64,000 bases of DNA from Apoderus coryli. Lineage: Eukaryota > Arthropoda > Insecta > Coleoptera > Attelabidae. Under the pieces are notes generated by a model, which saw nothing but the letters and a program-made list of their open reading frames with translations, made no database searches and was not told where the DNA came from. Positions 1 through 11,513 of the stretch are shown one piece after another (position 1 is the first letter of the stretch; each line of letters opens with the position of its first letter). Position numbers and translations under genes: made by a program. The stretch covers positions 5,497,135 to 5,561,134 of the forward strand of contig OU452202.1 in the NCBI GenBank assembly GCA_911728435.2. The letters are read 5' to 3'.

Positions 1-600
1 CAAGCAAAACAAAAATTCACGGGTGGCAAAACTAAAAGAAAATTTATTTCCTGATCCTTCCTAAATCAGAGATGGCATTATCTCCTTATATTATCATCGA
101 TCCTTTTACTTAATGGCCTAGCTCAATCAGAGATTGGGAGTGGAACAAAACTGCCTGGACGCCACCCGTTTCAAAAATGCCCCTGTATAAAAGGATCGAT
201 CGATAGTACTATAAAGAAAACGGGAACTCACTAAGAGGGAAAGTAAATAACACCGTATCCAAAATGATCCCGAATCAGAAATTTATTAATAGAAATTTTA
301 AAGTAATTAAATTGAACAATGTGTAAATATAACCTATAAACAATGTGTAAATAAATATAACCTATAATTTTTAGTAGTAAATATAAACCCTATAATAAAT
401 CTTTGTAAATATATAACCTATGATAATGCTTGTGTAAATATATAATCTATAATAATAATTCTTTGTAAATAAATATATAACCTATAATATTGCCTTGTAA
501 ATATATAAATCTATAATAATAATTTGTAAATATATTATAAACCTTATAGCCGACAAACTCAATTGTACTCTACAATTAATTAAACATAATATCAACAATA
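1..600. repeat. AT-rich degenerate tandem repeat
   Basis: From about 320 to 545 a short unit recurs roughly every 30-45 bases with variation: a TGTAAATATATAACC-like core followed by TATAATAAT. Seven or so degenerate copies are visible. The rest of the stretch is plain AT-rich sequence with no convincing coding potential. It is probably a decayed AT-rich minisatellite or the inside of an old repeat. Confidence 0.55.
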
Positions 601-1400
601 CACATTCAAATTTTTGAATTCTTATACTTGGATATGTGTGCGCATGCGTCGTAATCTCTAGCGGAGCTTATGCACTCCCTACTATGTGGGCCATCAATTA
701 AGAAGTGCCGATAAATATTAAACTGACAGTTAATCGATTGGTGAGATTAAAAGTGAGGTTATGAAATTATAAAACCAAATTGGTAATTAAAAAAAAAACT
801 AATATTGAGTCCAAGAGAGGATGGCGGATTTATTGGAAATGGTTATCTGTATCTGTGCCGCCTTAAACATGCGCACAGTACTATTTAAATGTATAAAAAT
901 CGTGACGCAATTAATCCATATAGTTAGCGCGTATTTTAAACAATTAACATTTACTCAACGTGGTACTGTTACCTAGGTATGATCATACAAGGCTCACATC
1001 AATATACACAACATAACATATAAACAAATTCCTGAAAGGTAAGTAATACTCCTCTACTAAAAGAAATACCCAATATATAATAATAATATTAAAACAATAA
1101 ATCAAAGCTTATCCACCGTACAGCGGTTCTAGTGATACGCTTGTGTGTTCACAAACAAAGAGAAAATAATATGAAAAGCCACCACGGCCAAGTTTAAAGT
1201 TATTTCACTAAGTGAACTATTTCAGGTCACTGACAAAAAAACAACTGTGAAGTTACAGGATAAAGTACTAACGTTACTGGTAATATATATGCATTGATTC
1301 ATAAACAATTACAGCAAAGTGACACTGATGAATGCTGTACCTACTGCACTAAAATACCTGGTTTAAGTTTGATGAAGTTCTACTCGAGTTGGGTACTCAC
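601..1400. other. non-coding stretch, nothing recognised
   Basis: AT-rich intergenic sequence. I see no ORF with a family signature, no RNA gene and no clear terminal repeats. Confidence 0.5.
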
Positions 1401-1641
1401 ACGCCGCTTGGACGAAGATCGTGTCCAGTCTGTCTTGCACGACACCAACCTTGGATGACCTAACAATGCCAGGACCCTGCTCCGATGAATTTGACTGCCT
1501 GCACTGTATCAGACACGTGCTGAAATTCGCTTCTACCGACAGTAGCAACTGGGTAATCCTTCGCACAACTCGTGCCCCTGACTCAGGGTCTGACAAACGC
1601 TTCAGCCGCTCCGCGGTGATGCTGAGGGTGGCTTTTGAGGC
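1401..1641 (-). CDS. candidate coding exon, unknown protein
   Basis: On the minus strand an open frame begins directly after a pyrimidine-containing AG (TTTTCGATTAG) at 1642-1643 and ends at a good donor (GCGT|GTGAGT) at 1401. It gives 80 codons plus one base. The translation is balanced rather than low-complexity (it contains AERLKRLSDPESGARVV and VGVVQDRLDTIFVQAA), and the stretch is visibly more GC-rich than its flanks. That suggests a real exon or a fragment of a transposon-encoded protein. I do not recognise the family and cannot find flanking exons. The opposite strand is also open here, which weakens the case. Confidence 0.35.
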
Positions 1642-3460
1642 CTAATCGAAAACACTATTATAATAGCCTCATCCGAAATGGTAAGTAATTGAAATTGTTG
1701 CACAGAAAATATACTTATTTTGCCTGATTATAGTAAGTGACACTCACCTAAGATGGTAGATGGCCTCGTGGTGTTTAGGTTAGGAGGGTATATTTGTAAA
1801 GCACGTAATTAATATAAATTCAACTTTCAATCCAGCGCTCCGCTGAGGCAAACAACTCTCTTGAGTTACAAAACTACAATTTGCTGCCCTTATTTGTTGA
1901 AAATATTATACTTCACGAAAATTGGGTGGATTATTACTTCATACACCTTTCAGGTAGGACCCTCCGAAACCAAAATGAACGAGTACCGTCTTAAGTGTCA
2001 AAATCTTGCACCGTCAGCCTGCCCCCACGTCAGATTAGGGCTGGGTGATAATGAACGTCTTCCGTGTTCCTTTTCCCATAAACACAATCACAACATCCCC
2101 GTGTCTGCGAACCATAATTATTCCTCCGAACCGGTAATTACACCGCTCATCGAACGATCTCAAAATGAGTAATTGAATAAATCGGACACGAATCTACGAC
2201 CAGCCGAAGACCAAAACAACAACAGTAGGCCCCAAAATAAGAAACGGAATAGTCCAAATGTTCCAATACATCCCTCAATTGTCAGCTGTCTTTCAACATA
2301 TCAGATTATTTATTGCAAATAACCCCAATTAATAACAACAATTATTTATTATTGTAAACAAAGCAGAAATTTTGATATTTAATGATATTTTAAAGAAATA
2401 GGTAATGAAAATATATATATATTTTAGTGAATGCATTGGATGAGCAAATTCATAGTCCAGGCCAGCTATTATCCAGGCACTATGTGAAGATGTAAACAGT
2501 GGTCAACCGTAAGAAGGTACGCTCCATCAATTTCACAACCATGTTTCTCCCTGAATGAACCGTTCGTGCTATTAAATGATTCTTTCTCCATTTCTTTTAG
2601 GTGCAAACTCGTTGGATCCATGATCACCCCCAAAGTTGTAACACTCAGAGCTTGTTTGGTACTGTTGTTGTGGTATTGCGTGTCATCGCATTTATCTGGA
2701 TGCTTTTTAAATAAAATTAAGTAGTACAATAGTAGCGAAATTATCCATTCATGATTACTTTAAGGTATGTTACGATTTTATGAATAAATATTCATCATAT
2801 GCATTGAAGATCTCTCATTCCGCCAGTTTAAACAGTTATATTTTGTGGAAGCCTTTAGCCCGTAACAAACCATAAGCGGGTGTCTTTTTCATGTCGCAGC
2901 ATCAACCCCTCCTGCTAACCTGCAAGATGTTCAAATAATGGTTACCAAATTTGGAATGGACTTGAGCAAAATCAAATTTCCAATTGAATATCCAGTATGC
3001 CGAGGCCATGTGAGGCAGTCATTAGAAGTAGATGTGGAAACAAGCGCTACTAATGTCTTTTTTGCTATTGTTAATTATTATTGTTAGTGTTATTTTTAGT
3101 TTAATGTTAGTTTAATAAAAAACATGTTCTGGTATAAAACCGTGTATTTTCTTTGATATTACAGATATCAGAGAAATTAAAAAACCAAAATGTTTAGAAA
3201 ACATGAGGCTACAGTATGATTTCCCCATGTCATCCGTTGTTGTTGCTAATTCTCCCTACAGGGTGTCTCAAATTTAACATAAAAAACTATCCTTAGTTTT
3301 GCACCCTATATAAGCCAAAAACTGAAGTCTGAATAAAAAATTCTATCACAGTGCAATTACAGTTCAAAAGAAAAAATTATCGAAATCGATTTTCGGTTCC
3401 CGAGAAAATCAACTTTGAAATTGAGCATAATTTTTGGTAGTGCGTTGTTTTTGCGGTTAA
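1642..3460. other. intergenic stretch with short unassigned ORFs
   Basis: Several short ORFs (such as 1861-2172 + and 2469-2729 -) show no recognisable domain and no codon pattern that convinces me. At about 2890-3090 (+) an AG-preceded open stretch reads like a small coding fragment but cannot be assigned. Nothing else is supportable. Confidence 0.4.
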
Positions 3461-3465
3461 ACGTA

Positions 3466-4142
3466 TATGACCTGCGTAACGAAACAGAATTTTAATAATT
3501 ATTATTATTATAATTGTATGATTTTCATTATTTCTAAAAAAATAACTATTTTATCCCAAAAAAATAGATATATATTTCCAGAGCTGGGATTCGAACCCAT
3601 AACCTTCCGCATGCGAAGAAAATTCAAAGTTTTATTCATAATCATATAATACATCACAGACATTTAACTATATACATATATAAACAATATGGTACAATGA
3701 TAATATATTTATATAAGCATGCGAAGCGAACGCTCTATCAATGTGTTAAGGTACTCAAGTACACATTATATTCTTAGAAAAAAGAAATTTTAAACGCTAT
3801 TTTCTCGAGAATTATGGTGGCAAATATCAAAAGCAAAGATTAATATACATTAATCTTTGTCATAAGTGACCTATCGCTGTAAAGCAGATAAAAATGCTTT
3901 AAAATGATCTCGACCCCTACTGATATAGGAAAATTTAGTGGTTGTGTCCACCCATATCACAGGAGTTAAGCGATTTCAACCAAAATCTAATGTCTTCATC
4001 CTAGGACTGCCCCAAACTCATATACCAAAATTTAGCTCAATTGGTTAAAGCGTTTGGGCGGAAGAATACATAAAGACACACATACACGCAGACAGACAGA
4101 CTTCCATCTGGAAATGGTCTGAATCATCTCAGGGAACTTCAA
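3466..4142. repeat. tRNA-derived dispersed repeat, copy 1 (5' part)
   Basis: This repeat shares several blocks with 21786-22165 and 45528-45892: TATGACCTGCGTAACGAAAC, then a reverse tRNA-like box (GGATTCGAACCC, the complement of a Pol III B box), then AAACGCTATTTTCTCGAGAA, CGCTGTAAAGCAGATAAAAA and an ACACAC/GACAGACTTC block. The copy stops at about 4142, where a Jockey-like remnant begins, and appears to resume at 6326-6420 with TTTTTTAGCGCGTTCACAAT. It is most likely a tRNA-headed SINE or a non-autonomous element carrying a tRNA-like module. Confidence 0.6.
3609..3726. mobile_element. 98-bp insertion flanked by 10-bp direct repeats
   Basis: The tRNA-like part of the repeat is split by about 98 bp (3619-3716). 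These bases are bracketed by exact copies of GCATGCGAAG at 3609-3618 and 3717-3726. Removing one copy restores continuity with the related repeat at 21826-21880. The insert is AT-rich and has no ORF; it looks like a very short retroelement 3' end or a small MITE. Confidence 0.55.
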
Positions 4143-4169
4143 AATGGTTATCTCAATTTCAACAACGAA

Positions 4170-6345
4170 AGGCAGAGAATTACTAAGTACTGTACAAGAC
4201 AATAGTTACTCATTCTTATTGACTGGTACTCTTACCTACTGGCCAACAGATCCGAATAAAATACCAGATCTCCTGAATGGAATCTCTCTTGAATATGTCG
4301 ATATAACACCCAGCTATGACCTTTCGTCAGACCATTCTCCAATAATAGCGACAGGGAACAGTATTATAATTAAAAAAATCGAAGTCCAAAACTGCATAAT
4401 GTGAAAACAAGCTAGAACGCATATCGAGAAACCATCGAGCATTCATTAGACTTAAACGTAAGTCTTCAGAGCCACAGCGAAATCGACCAAGCTGTGAACA
4501 CTTTTAATAATGTCATTACAACAGTTGTAAAACAAGCAACTCCACAGATCAACACAAAACAGCATAACATTCCGCTAGAAATATAGCAATTACTTGCACA
4601 AAAAAGAAAAGCTAGGGCAAAATGGCACCGCATGTTCCATTAGATAAAAATGTGCTAAACAGAATATCAAATCAACTGAAATCAAAAATAAAAAATGTCA
4701 AAGACCAATCATTTCACAATTACGTGTCTCAGCTCAACCGATAGGACAATTCAATATGGAAGCCAATTAAACATGCGAGAAAACCACAAACCCATATACC
4801 ACCAATCCGGAATGAGGCCGACACCGAAATTCAATGGGCGCGAGAAGTAACGAAGAAAAAGAGCTGCTCTTCGCGGAACACTTGGCCAGCGTCTTTACAC
4901 CAAATAATGATGACCCAGAACCGGAGCTAGAACGAGACTTATTGACAGCACAAATTACTCCACCTTAATTAAGAAGTTCACAGTTAAGGAAGTTCAAAAT
5001 GAGGTCAATCTCTTGAATCGTGGGATAGACAGAATAACTCCTAAAATGATTAGAGAACTGTCAAAAAAAGGAATTACGTTTATGACATATATAGGTATTT
5101 AATGCAATCATTAAACAAAACTATTGGCCAAAACCTCTGAAAACTGCAGAAATAATATTAATCCCAAAACCAGGCAAAGAACCAAACAAGGCCACTTCGT
5201 ATTGTCCAATCAGTCTGTTACCTATGGTCTCCAAAATTCTTGAAAGGCTCCTGATAAAAGAATAATTTGCGATTCAAATACACGACAATGGATAGCGGAC
5301 CATCAATTGGGATTCCGAGCAAATCACTCAACCATACAACAAATCCACAGAATAACTCACGAAATCAACCAATCGATGGAACGAAAATTGTACACCACAT
5401 CTGTATTCTTGGACGTTAGCCAAGCCTTTGATAAAGTATGGCATACAGGTTTACTATACAAAATCAAAAAGCTTCTTCCTGTAACATACTTTAATCTACT
5501 CAGATCATTCGTATCTGAGCAAGAGGCTCTTTAGTACCTACTCGTATCAATAATAGTGCATCACCGACCTTCGATATCAAATCTGGAGTATCCCAGGGCA
5601 GTACTATCGGACCATTATTATACGTGTTGTACACAACAGATCTCCCTGGAAATGCTGATACAATAATGGGTACATTTGCAGACGACACTATTATAATTGC
5701 CAGTCATGAAAACCCAGCTACGGCATCACACATCTTACAGAACCATTTAAATCAAGTAGAAATATGGCTTCGGAAGTGGAAAATCAAAATCAATGAAAGC
5801 AAATCTGTTTACTCTACGGAAAGAACAATGTCCACCTGTATATATAAACGATATTCAAATTCCAACTTCCGGTAGTACAAAATATCTGGGAATGGATCTG
5901 GATGCAAGATTATCTTGGAAGGAACATGTAATAAAAAAAGGCAAACAAATTGATTTAACAGTAAAAGAACTAAACTGGTTAATAGGAAGAAAATCAAAGT
6001 TATCTCTTGAAAATAGACTCCTGTCATAAAACCAATATGGACATATGGAATAGAACTCTGGGGATGCACGAGTAAGTCCAACATGGCAATAATCCAAAGA
6101 AGCCAATCAAAAATTCTTCGAATGATAACAAACGCCCCATGGTATGTAAGCAATCTCACTATACACGAAGACTTAAAGATACCACATGTAAAAGACGTAA
6201 TCAAAGCCAAAAGTGTCAAACATCACGAAAAACTGGAACATCATGTCAACGAAATAATCCATCCACTACTACAGCCCACCTTGAATAGAAGACTTAAAAG
6301 AAGATTAGAGAAGATGGTGTTAATCGTCCCAGGGAACTCCAAATA
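4170..6345 (+). pseudogene. Jockey-like non-LTR retrotransposon remnant (EN-RT)
   Basis: Broken coding pieces appear in the order expected for a Jockey-clade pol protein. An endonuclease tail (TYWPTDPNKIPDLL ... SSDHSPII) lies near 4215-4365. A linker with WARE(V)TKKKS/FAEHLASVFTPN-type sequence lies near 4830-4920. Reverse transcriptase follows: GFRANHSTIQQIHRITHEI at about 5310, FLDVSQAFDKVWHTGL near 5400, and the catalytic FADDT at about 5670. The thumb region runs to about 6340. Stops and frameshifts occur throughout, so it is inactive. The remnant sits inside the tRNA-like repeat: similar AGGGAACT(T/C)C(A)AAATRGTTAT segments occur on both sides (about 4130 and 6331), consistent with a degraded target duplication. 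Confidence 0.8.
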
Positions 6346-6420
6346 GTTATATTCGTCTTTATATCAATTTTTTAGCGCGTTCACAATACTTTCCCTGTGC
6401 GGGAAAGTGAAAAGGGTCAT
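6326..6420. repeat. tRNA-derived repeat, copy 1 (3' part)
   Basis: It resumes the repeat interrupted by the Jockey-like remnant and carries the TTTTTTAGCGCGTTCACAAT block, followed by a GCGGGAAAGTGAAA tail. The same order is present in the copy at 45528-45892 on the other strand. Confidence 0.55.
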
Positions 6421-7790
6421 TCTATGTAAAATAGCAAAGTGCCAACACACTGAAGATATTACTTATTCATAACGTTGGTGACCAATGGAATTTTTATTCC
6501 CACATAGGGCACGATGCGGAATCAATTTCTCTATGTATTTAAAAAGCAAGAGATAATTTGTCTCGAAAAAGGAACTGCAGGGAAAAAATGACTTCAGAGA
6601 TTCCTTACCCCTTTACCTCCTTATAGTGGGGTTTAGTCCGAGATGGCTGTTATCAGTACCGCTGCTGGCTTGTTTGACTGCTTTAAATTGGAAGGCGTGG
6701 GTCAAAGCAATGGCGGGCCATTCGTGTTCGTAGTGCTTACTGTGCTTACGTCAGTCTCAAATTGTAGTGTTTTATCTATTCTGTTGTCGAATTTTCAGCT
6801 GCGCCTGGTATACTTATACTGATACCCTCGGTATCAGACGTCAAAGCATCATAGCTTTGTTCAAGAGGCAAAGACTGCAGTACTTCTAAAATTAAACCTC
6901 GTAAAGCTACTACTACTGCAGTCCTCTTATTCTCCATTCCAACCCAGTTGGTCGGTGTCGCTGCTGAATCAAACTGTCAACTTTGAAGATTTTCCATCGA
7001 ATGTTGGTGACTTGATTCTGGTACCTGACGTTGCTTAAGCTCCAGTCGTCACAATGTTTACGTATTACTTCGACTTTATTGATGTTTCCGTCTAATTCTT
7101 CTTTATTGCTGATGCTCACTCCTTGTATCTTTACTTCAACTTTCTTGTTGAATCCTTCTGACTCTATACTTCAGTCCCAAGCGTCACTTTTTATACCTTC
7201 ATTGCTTACTATAGTCGAAACCGGTCGTTAATTTGCCTTCTAGTTGTTGTTTGTTTGTCTAAACCATTGTTTTTTTATATTTCTTGTTTTTTTAGTTTTC
7301 CTTTCTCACTTCTTTGGTTTCTTAAATTTTCGTTAACGTTGTGTTGCATTTTTTTACCAATTCTTCTTGAGATTTCATACACTATTCCATGATAATTCTA
7401 TATTCTTCATCCACGTTATAGCTTTTTCACATCTCCTCAATGCTATAAATCATCAAAAGTTTGTTTTCGCTCACCCCGTATATTTTTTGTTTCGAATTTG
7501 TTCCGTATTTCATTCTACCTGTCAAATTGAGTAGGGGTATAGTTTTTCCAATCTTAGTATATAATGCTATAAAACACCACAACCCCATATATGTGATGGT
7601 TCGCTGAGAGATGTGCGCTTTTAGGATTTATTCTAACCTTATTTAGTGTTTACTGTGAGATGTAGGAAGAGTAAGAGATTAATTTGTATATTCCAAATGC
7701 AAATTGTATTTTAGAGGTGGGATAGATCTTGCGTAGGGTTAAGTTAGAATAGCCAATGGCTAGACTTCGCCTGATGCAGATCTTTGTTTT
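6421..7790. other. intergenic; weak Gypsy gag-like fragment on minus strand
   Basis: Mostly featureless. On the minus strand near 6850-7060 a broken reading (PTFDGKSSK ... DTDQLGW) resembles the start of Gypsy-type gag proteins (PxFDGxxSW ... NGW), but it contains stops and the match is short. I see nothing else in the stretch. Confidence 0.3.
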
Positions 7791-8200
7791 CTATACATAT
7801 ATTGTGACTTCAATCTGTGAATTGAAATAAAGTCGATTTATTATTATTATTATTATTTTATTCATTTGTAAAGTCAATGCCGCCCTCCGCCGACCATAGG
7901 CGCACCATTTTAACTTTTCATAACAATACCTATATGCCCTACGATATTTTAAAAATCCTTTATGCTGAATAATAACAGGGTCTATGGTCGGAAAAATGTG
8001 ATCCACCGATTTTTTCCATATGTCAGTTTTGTCTAAATCAGATATAACGGTTCTTATATTCTCTAGAATTACAGCGCTTAAAGTTGGATTCTGATTGCAT
8101 TTTCCCAACTGTTTTTTAGACTGCCCCAAACCAATTCTATCGGATTGAATATGCAGTAATATGAAGGTAAATGTAAATATACTATGGCCGTGTGTTTCGC
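7791..8200 (-). pseudogene. DDE transposase C-terminal remnant
   Basis: Reading the minus strand across one frameshift gives YYCIFNPIELVWGSLK followed by ENIRTVISDLDKTDIWKKSV. This is the characteristic C-terminal block (NPIExxW, containing the third catalytic Glu) of insect Tc1/mariner-type DDE_3 transposases, followed by the usual helical tail. It is truncated on the N side and interrupted by stops near 8200-8390. It is followed by ATT repeats at about 7841-7856. Confidence 0.65.
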
Positions 8201-9560
8201 AGGTATGGTCTATAACGTATTCTTTTTTGTATTATTATTAGTTATTTTATTTAACATTCGCGAATTATCCATTACGATAACTGAACTTGGGGGAATATTA
8301 CTAACCATACGACGCATTCCATATTTATTGATTGAAAGAAATAGCAACCCATCGGGCCATACACACAATTTTTGTTTATATTAACATTATTAATATGAAG
8401 ACAGTTTGATGATTATTATACATTTTTAAAGCATAAGTTATTCTTGAATTGTGGAGGGTTTCTCTGCCGAGCTTTTTCCCCTCATGAATTCAAGGCTAAC
8501 ATTCTCATTACTTATAATAATATTATAAATAAATTAAGAATATTACAAATTTCGTGTTTTCTTTTATTACGCCCCTCTAATTTCCCTAACTTTGCCTATG
8601 TCGTGTGTATTTTGGGTAAGTAGCAATTAAAAGGGAGACAATGTTACACAACGTAGATGAAAGTGGAAAAGAAGATACTTATGTAGTTTGTTGAACGAAC
8701 CTGGGTACGTATGGTTTACTACAACAGATGAAATAAATACCTATTTTATTACGTTCATTCAATAAATAATTATTAATGTAGTAAAGAATAATGAATACGG
8801 TCCTCGACCATATCTTGTAAGCCTAAGCTAGAAGATGGCGTCTCGCGTCATTAGAAAATTTGCGCATGTTGACGCAGAGAATAAACAAACTAGTTTGTTT
8901 ATTCTCTGGTTGACGCTCATTCTGCCCAGTCTGCATATCTCTGGTTTAAATCCATTAGTTCGTAAAATACATCTAAAGCAAAGACATAAAAAATTATCCT
9001 ATAATTAGGCATGCATATCGTACATACTTCGACGAATGCACATACGATTATCGAAGGATGAAACGGGTACCGCCATGTTTCTCTATTGTTGTGCCAACTG
9101 TGGCAAAAAAAATCTGCTGTTAAACTACGATTCAACCTATTAAAGCCGGAATTTTAAATTCAGACCAATAAGAGACTATTTTATGTTAGAAGCTGCAATG
9201 TTTTGTTTTTAATTCTTTAGTTTCCGTGTTTGTTTTATAAACAATTGCATGTATTGTAAAATCGTGCAAAAACTATTAAAACGTAGGCAAGAAACAATTT
9301 AATTTAATCGGCAAGTATAATAATGCGTGTGTCTTATATTCAATTCCAGGGGGGTAGGTAGTAATAAACTTAATTAAACTTAAAGACTTATTTCCTATTC
9401 ACAATTAAAGACAAAATCCATTTAGATTTACCTCTAATCCATATTAAATGGTGTAGGTGCATACGGCCCTCATTATTTCAATTGCTAAGGCTTGTATATT
9501 GATATGAAATGAGGCATTTATACAAATTATACATTTTATAAAAAATTTGTAGAATTCCAA
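8201..9560. other. intergenic stretch with one perfect palindrome
   Basis: AT-rich, with no recognised gene. It contains the 32-bp palindrome at 8876-8907. The minus-strand ORF at 8917-9135 has no family signature. Confidence 0.45.
8876..8907. repeat. perfect 32-bp palindrome
   Basis: Two 15-base arms (AGAGAATAAACAAAC and its exact complement) meet at a central TA with no spacer. GACGC-containing sequence lies on both outer sides (8871-8875 and about 8911). It could be a self-complementary element junction or a MITE tip; its function is unknown. Confidence 0.8.
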
Positions 9561-9589
9561 AAGATGAAAATATATATATATAATATATG

Positions 9590-9760
9590 TATAATATGGT
9601 TGACTACGTTGGGAATCCAGCCAGAGAATTGGGTGTGGAAAGCATTTAAGTTAGTGTGCTCCAACCATTTTAAAACTGAGGATTTTCTGTATTTTCCTGG
9701 AATGTGTACGTTAAAGAAAAACTCTGTTCCTGTACAACTTCAAATTTCTTCAGAATTTAC
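9590..9760 (+). pseudogene. THAP zinc-finger domain fragment
   Basis: The open frame (9564-9968) contains WLTTLGIQPENWVWKAF, then LVCSNHFKTEDF, then TLKKNSVP. This matches the C-terminal half of a THAP domain: conserved Trp, a Cys-x2-His pair of zinc ligands, a downstream Phe and the Ala/Ser-Val-Pro motif. The N-terminal CxxC half is not visible in the short AT-rich 5' part of the ORF, so it would have to be on an upstream exon or lost. The rest is Ser/Thr-rich and unremarkable. It could be an exon of a THAP host gene, but given the repeat-rich surroundings a P-element-type transposase fragment is more likely. Confidence 0.55.
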
Positions 9761-9969
9761 GCTCCTGACAATGCCATGTACTTCTGGAATAAAACAGGAA
9801 ACGCAACCAGAGCAATTTAAACCTCTGGATCGAACTGATACATCCTCGTCCAGCACCAGCTTACGTTCTGAAGAAGGAATAAGAGTTGGAAAACAAATGT
9901 TTATTAATACAATTTGTTTACGCTACCATTGTTGTAATTGCTTTTTTCAAAGAGATATAGGTAATTAAT

Positions 9970-10654
9970 GGGTATATTTTTAACGCACCACGCTTTTGAT
10001 TTTAGTTCAGAAAACCAACTGGACAACCCAGGACCAAACACGAATTTTAAATAAAACAAAATGCATATTGAAAACTGGTAGTCACGCTTAGTAAACAATT
10101 TCATACAGTTTTTTTCCTACTTAATGTGCACCCCTTTAGACGGACGCCACTGTCAATTGTGGAACATGGCTGCCTACTATATTAGCAGTTCGCGCTCCTG
10201 TCAAGCGCATTCTCCCTCCTCTATATCTCTAATGTAGCATTATCCTTGTCCAACTCAGATCAACTGGTGAGCAATTCTTGAAAACCGGGTAGTAGAACGA
10301 TCGACCGACACGAAACAGCCTCCGTTCTCTGGGTTGTTGTTCGACTCAACTATTTTTGTTGTCTCTGGTATTTTCAAGAATTGACCTTCTGGGCTGATGT
10401 AACATGATCACCTGCCACTCTCCTCACTCTTTTTAGAAAAGTGACGACAGACTGTAAAGTTATCTTTGTTTATAGAACATTTTGAGGTAAATTTTTCACA
10501 TATATGATGTGCAATAGAGTGAGGTGAGCGAATACGTGTAACATTTTGAATTGAAGGAACGTTCTCATAATAGGTGTTATCTTAAACGTTGAATATAAAC
10601 GATTTTAATTGACCTAACTTAATCGAATATTCCAAATACAAATTAGTTAACCAG
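9970..10654. other. intergenic with a small inverted repeat
   Basis: No gene is recognised. At about 10271-10385 an imperfect inverted repeat (AATTCTTGAAAACC ... TTTTCAAGAATT) resembles the ends of the hairpin-bearing stretch at 30655-30814, suggesting a shared short MITE family. Confidence 0.4.
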
Positions 10655-11362
10655 TGCGTGACAGGCGATCATGGGTAAACATGTAGTATAGTTGTACTAA
10701 ATTATGGTCTGACCGCGCCGCTGCGCAGTCAGACGAATTTTATGTGAAAAAATGTCACTACTCTAACGATGTTGCCAGGTTGGTATCTATTCACTACATC
10801 GACTGATAGAATGAATAATACAATTTTATGATATTATAAATTTATACAGTGGATGTAATTTTTATATCATTGCTGGGGGTGAAATGCTGAGTATGGAAGG
10901 TTAGGTAGCAGGCAGGGATGTGTTGTCCTAATAATGACTGCTATGGAACTAATATAACAACTATCTGCCTACTACATCTCATCTCAATCCAGCTTTCTAC
11001 ACCCACCCTCCTTTACTAACTCTTCCTGATAATTACTATTATACCCTTACAACACATCCCTGCCTGCTACCTAACCTTCGATACTCAGCATTTTACCCCC
11101 AACCTCCTGCAATTACCTAACGATGACTGCTATCGAACTAATCCACATAAATATAACAAATAGGTGTATAACTTAGAGTAGCATTTACATTTCACGGTCA
11201 AAAATTAAGCGCCAAATATTTAACCGTTTCAACATAATATGTGTGTTTTAAACCTGGCAACACCACACTTCGATTACAATCTGAACTCGTCTGACTGCGC
11301 AGCGGCGCGGTCAGACCATAATTTAGTACAACTATACTGCATGTTTACCCGATCATGTCACA
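10655..11362. mobile_element. foldback/MITE element with long inverted arms
   Basis: The outer arms are long inverted repeats. Left, about 10660-10785, contains GTAAACATG, then GGTCTGACCGCGCCGCTGCG and GTCAGACGA. Right, about 11249-11362, carries their complement. The inverted relation resumes further in: GGTTAGGTAGCAGGCAGGGA near 10900 is mirrored near 11055-11085. Little unique sequence is left in the middle and there is no transposase. This is the structure of a foldback-type or long-TIR MITE. The local GC-rich block in the arms stands out from the AT-rich background. Confidence 0.7.
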
Positions 11363-11513
11363 TCTTTTTTCGGTTTAGCAAACAGATGTGGAACGATACC
11401 ATAAACCAAAACGCCATTGTCTTTATAAACAACAATGATAACGCCACAGCAAAAAGATATGCTGTGATAAGGCTATGTGTCAAATAGCAAACATATAGTA
11501 AACAGTCGTCAAT

